From Bacillota bacterium (GTDB taxonomy: Bacteria; Bacillota; Clostridia; DSM-8532), in the NCBI GenBank assembly GCA_023411795.1, contig JAEYOK010000039.1, positions 1-64,000 of the forward strand: a DNA stretch of 64,000 nucleotides. Direction: 5' to 3'. Made by a program: the position numbers and the translations under genes. The notes beneath the pieces were generated by a model. The model made no database searches. It had not been told where the DNA came from and saw nothing but the letters and a program-made list of their open reading frames with translations. Shown piece after piece: positions 54,636 through 62,099 of the stretch. The stretch's first letter is position 1. Each line of letters opens with the position of its first letter.

Positions 54636-57014
54636 TTATTCTACAGGCTTACCATAGATTAGACCGCGGGTACCGGTTGCGATATAAAAAAGGCCCGGAA
54701 CTCTTTTGTCTCCATCAATAGAGCGAATATCTCCATATTGATGTTGATCGTCATTGATTCGTTCCCAATTAAAGCCGCCGTTTTTTGACAGAAAAAATCC
54801 GTATTCATGGTCGATTGTGCCACTGGTGTATAATAAATTCATAAGGCCTTCTTCCCCAACACCGATTCCGATTCGCTTAATAAAGTCTCCCTCTTTTGAT
54901 ACCTTGGTTCCGATAAAGCAGTTCTGCGGCTCATCATAACGAATTAGCCATAAACCATCCTGCTGCATGGCAAAATAGAATTCACCTTCTCTTCCCGGAA
55001 TTCCACGAATTTCAATATCCTGTTGGCTGTCAATACCCGCCAGAAGTTGATTTGGGAATCCTATAGGACCCCTGATAAGCTTAAAGCTTTCACCGTAGTC
55101 TCGGCTTACAAAAAAAGCCGGTCCGTCTTCCATATCAGCGAACCCATAAAAACGATTGGCCGTCACTCTATCTGAGAATATTTTCACAGGCTTATCAAAT
55201 CTTATTTCCTCGTCTTGAGTATTAAAAAAGATAGTCTTACCATAGCTATTTCCGTAATCATGACTATATAGAACCATATCCCCATTGAGGGGTAAACCAA
55301 TTGCCCATACCAGGTGCTTCTCATCTGCTGATAGGGCTACCCATCCCGATGTCACATTGGGGTGCTTTAAAAAGGCTATTGCCCTATCAATCTCTTGGTT
55401 AATTGGTTTCGGATCGGGAAGCTTTGAAAAGCTCTTTCCCCCATCCCTCGTCATAACAAGACCGCCCTTGGTTTTGCCCTTCCAATTTCCACGCATGGTG
55501 GCAACAATCACCCGACCTGAATGATCGGCAAAATCGGCATTCATCGCAGTAATCCATCTATTATTATTCTCATCCGCGACTGTATTTTCGGGAACTGTCT
55601 CTAAATTCTTAAACAGAAACATCCCATAATCACCGATAACATCAATTACTCTGATTTCTCCGTTTGGAGGTGCATACACATTTAGATGAACTGTTTCCTC
55701 CACTCCCTCATTAAAGGTTTCGAAAACCACATCCTTGCCAATGTCGTTTTGGGTAAGGTTAAAAGTAGCGAAAATACCGGCTCCGGTATTGAAAAGTGCC
55801 ATGTCTGAATCAAAGGGATTGATTTTTATACATGACATCCAGTGAACCAAAGAATCATTCCCATTATATTCGGGTTTCTGATAATTTGTATGAAAGTTTA
55901 TATTGCCGATTTTAAGACCTGTCATTATGGGAGTAAAGTTCTTACCGTAATCAACGGACCTATAAATTACATCGGGATCCTTGGCTATTGTAGTCATAAT
56001 CAAGGTCCCGGGATTGTTTCTATCCGTACAAACACCACTTAATCCGTAACCAAGCCTTCTTCCCGGAGCTGAATCATGCTTGTAATCAGGTTCAAAAGGG
56101 TGAATTGGTGTAATATCCAACGCCTCTGTGATTTCTCCGTTTTCGTTGATTGAATATCGAAAGAGTGCGCCATCATAGCATTTCCCCGTGTCGCATCCCA
56201 CCGTATTCCAGGTTGACCAACCCACATTATAAGCACTGTAAGTTATGTACATATACTTATCATCATAATCAATCTGTTGAGCTACATATCCGGGATGATC
56301 AACAGGTCCGGCAATAATAGGTTCAGGCTGTCCCACTAAAGCTTTGAAATGCTTCCCGCCGTCTTCACTTATATAAACGCTCATTCCCCGGATATTGCCA
56401 TCGGGAGAACCCCATTGGCCTGTAGTTCCCACCACAATTCTCTTGCAACGTCCATCCAGCGAGCCGGCTCTTTCATCTATTGATACAAAAGTTATATTTT
56501 TTTCGTCAAAGGGTCCGACAACAAGCTTTTCCCATGATTTACATCGATGGGTAGTAATATAAAGGCCATCTCCCATTGTACCCAGATACAACACATCGCA
56601 ATTTAAAGGATCGACAATAAGCCTTTCCCCTGTTGACCTCCCCGGTGCGTTTCCATGGACTTCCACTTTTGTGCCTTTTACATCTGCAACCGGTGTATCA
56701 ATATAACTAAAGGTGTTTCCGAAGTCCTCTGAAAAGCCGATGGCTGAATGAGGCTTTAGACCAACAGCCATGTAAAGTATATTGGGATGTTGATTATCAA
56801 CTGCGATAGATAAGGGATATGTCTTCCACTTTTCCGTATCTTTTATATTATCTACTAAAGACATCCACTTCCGCCCATTGAAATCATATCTGTATACACC
56901 CCCAATATCGGTTCTGCAGTACAGGATATCCTTCTGGCTGGGGTGAAACAGAAATCCTGTTACAAAACCGCCACCCGGAACAGATAAAAATTGGTAAGTA
57001 TAGTCCCTTTCCAT
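54636..57014 (-). CDS. GH74-like xyloglucanase without signal peptide
   Basis: A double beta-propeller glycoside hydrolase of 792 residues. GH74 landmarks are GGGFVTGFLFHPSQKD, RTDIGGVYRYD with candidate catalytic base D36, GRSTGERLIVDP and repeated sialidase-like blocks such as YISEDGGKHF and FVSRDYGESF. A second candidate acid, D462, lies in VIDVIGDYGMF; the 426-residue spacing matches that between the GH74 catalytic aspartates. The ATG at 57014 has TAGGAG; the extension to 57059 lacks one. Neither start gives a signal peptide, which is unusual because known GH74 enzymes are mostly secreted. Confidence 0.87.
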   Translation of the reverse strand: MERDYTYQFLSVPGGGFVTGFLFHPSQKDILYCRTDIGGVYRYDFNGRKWMSLVDNIKDTEKWKTYPLSIAVDNQHPNILYMAVGLKPHSAIGFSEDFGNTFSYIDTPVADVKGTKVEVHGNAPGRSTGERLIVDPLNCDVLYLGTMGDGLYITTHRCKSWEKLVVGPFDEKNITFVSIDERAGSLDGRCKRIVVGTTGQWGSPDGNIRGMSVYISEDGGKHFKALVGQPEPIIAGPVDHPGYVAQQIDYDDKYMYITYSAYNVGWSTWNTVGCDTGKCYDGALFRYSINENGEITEALDITPIHPFEPDYKHDSAPGRRLGYGLSGVCTDRNNPGTLIMTTIAKDPDVIYRSVDYGKNFTPIMTGLKIGNINFHTNYQKPEYNGNDSLVHWMSCIKINPFDSDMALFNTGAGIFATFNLTQNDIGKDVVFETFNEGVEETVHLNVYAPPNGEIRVIDVIGDYGMFLFKNLETVPENTVADENNNRWITAMNADFADHSGRVIVATMRGNWKGKTKGGLVMTRDGGKSFSKLPDPKPINQEIDRAIAFLKHPNVTSGWVALSADEKHLVWAIGLPLNGDMVLYSHDYGNSYGKTIFFNTQDEEIRFDKPVKIFSDRVTANRFYGFADMEDGPAFFVSRDYGESFKLIRGPIGFPNQLLAGIDSQQDIEIRGIPGREGEFYFAMQQDGLWLIRYDEPQNCFIGTKVSKEGDFIKRIGIGVGEEGLMNLLYTSGTIDHEYGFFLSKNGGFNWERINDDQHQYGDIRSIDGDKRVPGLFYIATGTRGLIYGKPVE

Positions 57015-57094
57015 GCTGTTTCTCCTATAATTCCTAATATATCTATGGGTTGGATGCATTAATCATTTATAGATAATCTTTATTTTAGCTTACA

Positions 57095-59176
57095 TCATTT
57101 ATCTGTATTTTGGTATATGGGTATGTTCTTGTCACTTCTTACAAACAGCGGTATACGATCAATAGGAGCCTCAACATATACAGATTGCCCTCCTTCATAT
57201 ATCTTTCCGGAAAAGGCATCCTTCCATGATTCGCCCTGTGGTAAATAGACTGAGCGCGCTGTTGCGCCTGCTTCGAAAATGGGTGCTACCAGAATATCCG
57301 GACCAAACATATACTGAGTTTCCTGTTCCCAGCATATGGGGTCTTCGGGGAATACATAAAACATGGTTCGCATGACCGGTGTCCCCTTTTCATGAGCCTC
57401 TTTCATACATACTTCAATATACGGCTTCAATCTTTCTCTCATAAAGACATAGGATTTCATAATCTCATAATTTTTTTCACCGTAAGAATATATCTCATTG
57501 CCGCTTCCGGTGAACATTTGGGTGACACCGTTGATAACTTCCTGCTCTGGCTGAATGTGAGGAACTCGTTCACCATGTAAGCGAAATACCGGTGAAAAAA
57601 CTCCGAAAGCAAACCAACGAAGCAATAATTCATGAAAAGCCGAATCGTTGACATCACCGCCCAAAAAGCCGCCGATATCGGTCGTCCACCACGGTATTCC
57701 GGCCATACCTACCGATAAGCCTATTTGCAATTGTTCACGAAGTGCTCTGAATGTAGAAGAAACATCTCCGGACCATATAAGCGCACCGTATTTTTGACTG
57801 CCAGCCCATCCACAGCGTACTAGGTTGATTACCCCTTCATGGCCTGATTCTATCATTCCATCATGAAAGCCTTTCGCATAAAGTACCGGATAAATATTGG
57901 TACAAGAAAGAGCGGGTCCCAAATAATAACGATGTAAATCAAAATCATATGGGCCAAACTCCGGTTCAGCTTCATCCAGCCAAAATAGTTTAACACCAAG
58001 GTCATAATAATTCTTTCTACAAGCTTCCCAAACAAATTTACGCGCCTCAGGGTGTGTGGCATCAAAGAAGATGGTTTCTCCCATCCAGTTCATATTGATA
58101 TTCATTCCACGATCTGTGGTTACCAAATAACCGGCTTCCTGCATTGCAGAAAAATTCTCGGATTTCTTATCAATGGTGGGCCACACCGAAACCATTAACT
58201 CTATTCCCATTGAATTTAGTTCGTCAATCATGAATTTCGGATCGGGAAAGTCTCTTTTTTCAAACTTAAAATCTCCCTGCCTGGTCCAGTGGAAAAAGTC
58301 TACTACTATAACCGATAGGGGAATCCCTCTTTTATGATATTCCCGTGCAACGGTCAGTATCTCATCCTGGGTTCTGTAGCGTAATTTGCACTGCCATAAG
58401 CCCATGCCGTACTTTGGTATCATAGGTGCTTTTCCTGTTACATTCACATAGTTCTCTAAAATTGTGGCAGGGGTATCACCGGCTGTAATATAATAGTCGA
58501 TTTTCTTAGTAGATTCGGCTGTCCATTCTGTCATATTTGTGCCGAAGGTGGCTCTTCCTATTGCCGGATTATTCCATAGGAATCCGTATCCTCTACTGGA
58601 GATCATAAAAGGAATACTGGCCTGGCAGTTGCGATGGGCAAGCTCCAGTGAAGCACCTTTCTTATTGAGGATTTTATCCTGATATTGACCCATTCCATAT
58701 ATTTTTTCATCCTCATAAGCTTCAAACCTAACAGATAAGCGGAAATTATCGGTTCCCATAATCGGTATCAGCTCTCTGGCTTCTATTCTAAGTGGCACAC
58801 AATATCTGTCAATTCTTTCTCTATCGCGATAAAACTCCTCTATGAGTATTTCGTTTTTATTATTTTTAAAGCAAATCCATCCTTCCGGATTGATTTCGGC
58901 AATAATTTTACCATTTTGAATCCGGGCCTTCTGAGAAGTAATAGTTCTTGAAACCTTTTCCTCTTCAGGTATCCATGGTTCTACCAGAGATACGTTATTT
59001 ATATTAATTTTAACATCCTTGATATCGGGCTCAAAATCCAAAGCCCAATCCATCGGATCCATGTCGGCTTGTTTTGTTACTCTGACTCTGAAACCGTCCT
59101 TTCCCCACGGATCGATCCAAACAGTCTCCCTACCTTTTCTCATAATTAAGCGGTTTTGGTTTTGATCTATTTTCAC
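57095..59176 (-). CDS. GH31 alpha-xylosidase-type glycosidase
   Basis: A 693-residue GH31 enzyme. An N-terminal beta-sandwich (about 1-245) precedes the barrel with nucleophile D401 in KLFWLDEAEPE and acid D471 in WSGDVSSTFRALR; a C-terminal beta region follows from about 600. The KLFWLDEAEPE form is typical of alpha-xylosidases that remove xylose from xyloglucan oligosaccharides. It begins with GTG after AGGAGG. No signal peptide. It is first in the leftward operon, 80 nt upstream of the GH74-like gene and divergent from the AraC regulator. Confidence 0.93.
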   Translation of the reverse strand: MKIDQNQNRLIMRKGRETVWIDPWGKDGFRVRVTKQADMDPMDWALDFEPDIKDVKININNVSLVEPWIPEEEKVSRTITSQKARIQNGKIIAEINPEGWICFKNNKNEILIEEFYRDRERIDRYCVPLRIEARELIPIMGTDNFRLSVRFEAYEDEKIYGMGQYQDKILNKKGASLELAHRNCQASIPFMISSRGYGFLWNNPAIGRATFGTNMTEWTAESTKKIDYYITAGDTPATILENYVNVTGKAPMIPKYGMGLWQCKLRYRTQDEILTVAREYHKRGIPLSVIVVDFFHWTRQGDFKFEKRDFPDPKFMIDELNSMGIELMVSVWPTIDKKSENFSAMQEAGYLVTTDRGMNINMNWMGETIFFDATHPEARKFVWEACRKNYYDLGVKLFWLDEAEPEFGPYDFDLHRYYLGPALSCTNIYPVLYAKGFHDGMIESGHEGVINLVRCGWAGSQKYGALIWSGDVSSTFRALREQLQIGLSVGMAGIPWWTTDIGGFLGGDVNDSAFHELLLRWFAFGVFSPVFRLHGERVPHIQPEQEVINGVTQMFTGSGNEIYSYGEKNYEIMKSYVFMRERLKPYIEVCMKEAHEKGTPVMRTMFYVFPEDPICWEQETQYMFGPDILVAPIFEAGATARSVYLPQGESWKDAFSGKIYEGGQSVYVEAPIDRIPLFVRSDKNIPIYQNTDK

Positions 59177-59206
59177 GATTTCCTCCTTGATTTTCTCATT
59201 GATTCT

Positions 59207-59228
59207 GTTAATATAGAATTATATTAAC
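59207..59228. promoter_or_regulatory. Palindrome in the divergent promoter region
   Basis: A perfect 9-4-9 inverted repeat, GTTAATATA (59207-59215) with TATATTAAC (59220-59228), sits in the 143-nt gap between GH31 and araC-type genes. A related half-site, ATTATATTAATT, occurs near 59280-59291. It is a candidate operator for the neighbouring AraC regulator, or part of overlapping AT-rich promoters. Confidence 0.5.
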
Positions 59229-59319
59229 ATTCTATCTGCAATAATCATAATTTACTTTAATTATTTTCTCTAAAACTAACATTATATTAATTACTTAATG
59301 AAATTTAAGGAAGAGATGT

Positions 59320-60225
59320 ATGAATAATTATCACTTAAAAGAAAGGGACACCCATGGGACCCCAACACTTCCGGTTTCGGTATATCACCTCTCCTATCAT
59401 GCAGATGATGAGAACTATTTCCAATTGCACTGGCATGAAGAGGTTGAGTTTATAGTTGTATTAAAGGGTGGCATCCTGTATACCCTGGATCAGCAGGAAA
59501 TCCCTCTGGTTCCAGGTGAAGGTTTATTTGTGAACACCCATCGACTTCATGGTGCCAAATCTTTGGGGAATGAGCCTTGCGAAGCATGCGTCGTTGTATT
59601 TCACCCCAAGCTTCTCAATCACGATTTAAGTTATGACAGCTACAGTCGATTTGTATACCCCTTGGTCCACCGATTCAAAGAAACTCCTACAAAACTAACT
59701 GAGAATATGCCTTGGCATAGACAATTAATGAGCCTCATCACTGTCTTCGATAATTTAAAGAATCAAAATTTAGAGGATTTGGAATTGTTGGTCAGGGGTC
59801 TAATTTATCAGATATGGCATCTATTGTATAAGAATTGTCCTACCACCAGTCCAAGCACATCTCATGAGCAACAACAGGCTTCTTACAATATTGATCGTAT
59901 GAAGCCTGTTTTAGCTTATATTCATACCAATTTCCATGAAGAAATAACCCTGGATGAATTATCGGCTCTCATTCCAATGAGTAAAGGGCAATTCTGCAGA
60001 GTTTTTAAAGATATCATAGGAATGTCGCCCATTTCATATCTAATGAATTACCGAATTGAGGAAAGTTGCCGTCTGCTCAAGGAAACTGACCAGAAGATTG
60101 TAGATATATCCAAGCAGGTTGGCTTTAATACTATCAGCTATTTTAACCGTGAGTTTCAAAAAAGATTGTCCCTGACTCCGAAGATGTATCGCAAAATTAA
60201 TCGTGACAGAATTCAAATCAATTAA
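59320..60225 (+). CDS. AraC-family transcriptional regulator
   Basis: A 301-residue regulator with an N-terminal cupin sugar-sensing domain (HWHEEVEFIVVLKGG, H37 and H39 in the cupin motif) and a C-terminal double helix-turn-helix (about 195-295, with ITLDELSALIPMSKGQFCRV and VGFNTISYFNREFQKRLSLT). It is divergent from GH31 and cotranscribed with the acetylesterase and GH95 genes, so it is the likely local activator responding to a xyloglucan-derived sugar. The ribosome site is AAGGAAGAG. The inducer is inference only. Confidence 0.93.
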   Translation: MNNYHLKERDTHGTPTLPVSVYHLSYHADDENYFQLHWHEEVEFIVVLKGGILYTLDQQEIPLVPGEGLFVNTHRLHGAKSLGNEPCEACVVVFHPKLLNHDLSYDSYSRFVYPLVHRFKETPTKLTENMPWHRQLMSLITVFDNLKNQNLEDLELLVRGLIYQIWHLLYKNCPTTSPSTSHEQQQASYNIDRMKPVLAYIHTNFHEEITLDELSALIPMSKGQFCRVFKDIIGMSPISYLMNYRIEESCRLLKETDQKIVDISKQVGFNTISYFNREFQKRLSLTPKMYRKINRDRIQIN

Positions 60226-60248
60226 TTTGCGTAAAGGTAGGAATTTAA

Positions 60249-62099
60249 ATGAATATTACAAAAGGGCTATTTGATCACTGCGTTATCCAGAGAAACCACA
60301 ATGATGTATGCGAGACTCGAATAGAAGGGCTTATGAATACAGGTCATATTCCGCAATTTAAGGTTTTGGGCCCTGCCGGTTCTGTTTCGTGCCAGCTTAA
60401 TAATGTCATTATAAATGAATCTTATAACGCAGGCTATCAATATTCTTTTCAGGCGACCTTATGCGGAATCCCTACAGGAGGCCCTTATAATCTGCTAATA
60501 ACCTCCGGCTCTTCCTTGGTTGAAATATGTGATGTACTAGTTGGAGATGTGTATTTATTAGGTGGTCAATCCAATATGCAAGGAATAGGAAGAATGAGCG
60601 GAAAGCATCCTTCTCACCTTTATGTCCGCGCTTTTTACATGGACGATCATTGGGGTATTGCAGAAGATCCCCTCCATAAATTGAGCCTTGCGAAGGAACC
60701 GATTCATTCACTCATAGCCGGAGGGAGACCGGAACCTGAAAGTGATACCATTGGAGTAGGTCCGGGGGTCGCCTTTGCAAATTCTCTATATCAAATGACG
60801 GGGGCTCCACAAGGAGTCATTGCCTGTGCTCACGGGGGTACTTCCATGAGCCAATGGTCCCCCACCAATAATGATAACGGTATCCATTCTCTCTATCAAG
60901 CAATGTTACGGCGTTTCCAACAAAACGGATGCCATGTGAAAGGTCTTCTCTGGTATCAGGGATGCAATGATGCAAACGCAGATGAGGCACCATATTACCT
61001 TGACAAAACCAAAGAATTTATAGCTTCGTTAAGAAGAGACACCGGTCTTTTAAATCTTCCTGTAGTTATGGTTCAAATATCCAGAGTATGCTATCCTTTT
61101 GATGATAGTCGCTTCTGGAATAGCGTACAGCAACAGCAGTATCAAATCGGCCAGGAAATTGAAGTCTGTGAAACAGTTCCCACCATTGATTTGGAAATGG
61201 ATGACTTTATACATATAAGCGGCAACAGTCAAACAACCCTGGGAAAACGCTGTGCCAAGGCCATGTACCACCTGACTGTCAAAGACAACACCGAGCTTCC
61301 GCAAATTTCGTTGGATAAGGTGGAAGTAGTTCGTCAAGCAGATGTTTGGAACTGTCAAATCAATATTACCTACAAAAATGTTTGTGGAGGCTTGATAGCC
61401 TCCGGACGTCCAACAGGTTTCTCAATTTCAAAGGATCCCAATGACCAAATTGGTTCTTATATTTATCATACAGAGCTGCGAGGCAATCAAGTAATTCTCT
61501 ATACCTCAGAGGTTGAGATTGATGTAAAAAATATGTATCTTCATTATGGAAATGGCTTTATGCCTTATTGTAATATTACAGATATGGATAACCGTTCCTT
61601 ACCAGTAATTTCAGCCATCCCATTAGGAGAACAAAGGCTTTTTTCTGAGCCTTGCAAGAAAGCCTTTATAACCGAACCGACCTATGGCGAAACCTTTGAA
61701 CAAATCAATAAATATACGCCTAATGAACAGCCGGCTGTTTACAGGGATTTTTATTATTTTTATTTGAATACATATAATAAATTTCGATTTACTGAAAAGA
61801 ATTCTTTTGGGAAAATAACTTACTACATCCCCATTGAGTCTAAAGCAGAACAATCAGGATACATATTATTCGGATCTGGCAATGCATTAAAAATATATAA
61901 TGAAAGACAATTAGTTGCCTCGGTTCCTTTTTCAGATGACTTAGTTTCGCCGGACATGTACCAAATGCCCATCAAATTAAATAAAGGTACTAACCTTCTC
62001 AATATCGATTTATTTGCGAACTCTCATTCCAAAGCCGGTGTGTTTATACGCTTTGAGGGCATTGACATTGAATACCGAAAGGAGCTACCATGGGGATAA
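60249..62099 (+). CDS. SGNH carbohydrate acetylesterase (CE20/sialate-O-acetylesterase-like)
   Basis: A 616-residue esterase with a sialate-O-acetylesterase-type SGNH core. The nucleophile is S108 in GGQSNMQG, the oxyanion motifs are GGTSMSQW and WYQGCNDAN, and the catalytic pair is D319 and H322 in DDFIHISG. An N-terminal beta-sandwich (about 1-95) and a C-terminal beta-rich region (about 340-616) flank it. Family CE20 enzymes of this type remove acetyl groups from xyloglucan in Xanthomonas. No signal peptide. The start has AGGTAGGA. Its stop overlaps the GH95 start by 10 nt, coupling deacetylation and defucosylation. Confidence 0.88.
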   Translation: MNITKGLFDHCVIQRNHNDVCETRIEGLMNTGHIPQFKVLGPAGSVSCQLNNVIINESYNAGYQYSFQATLCGIPTGGPYNLLITSGSSLVEICDVLVGDVYLLGGQSNMQGIGRMSGKHPSHLYVRAFYMDDHWGIAEDPLHKLSLAKEPIHSLIAGGRPEPESDTIGVGPGVAFANSLYQMTGAPQGVIACAHGGTSMSQWSPTNNDNGIHSLYQAMLRRFQQNGCHVKGLLWYQGCNDANADEAPYYLDKTKEFIASLRRDTGLLNLPVVMVQISRVCYPFDDSRFWNSVQQQQYQIGQEIEVCETVPTIDLEMDDFIHISGNSQTTLGKRCAKAMYHLTVKDNTELPQISLDKVEVVRQADVWNCQINITYKNVCGGLIASGRPTGFSISKDPNDQIGSYIYHTELRGNQVILYTSEVEIDVKNMYLHYGNGFMPYCNITDMDNRSLPVISAIPLGEQRLFSEPCKKAFITEPTYGETFEQINKYTPNEQPAVYRDFYYFYLNTYNKFRFTEKNSFGKITYYIPIESKAEQSGYILFGSGNALKIYNERQLVASVPFSDDLVSPDMYQMPIKLNKGTNLLNIDLFANSHSKAGVFIRFEGIDIEYRKELPWG

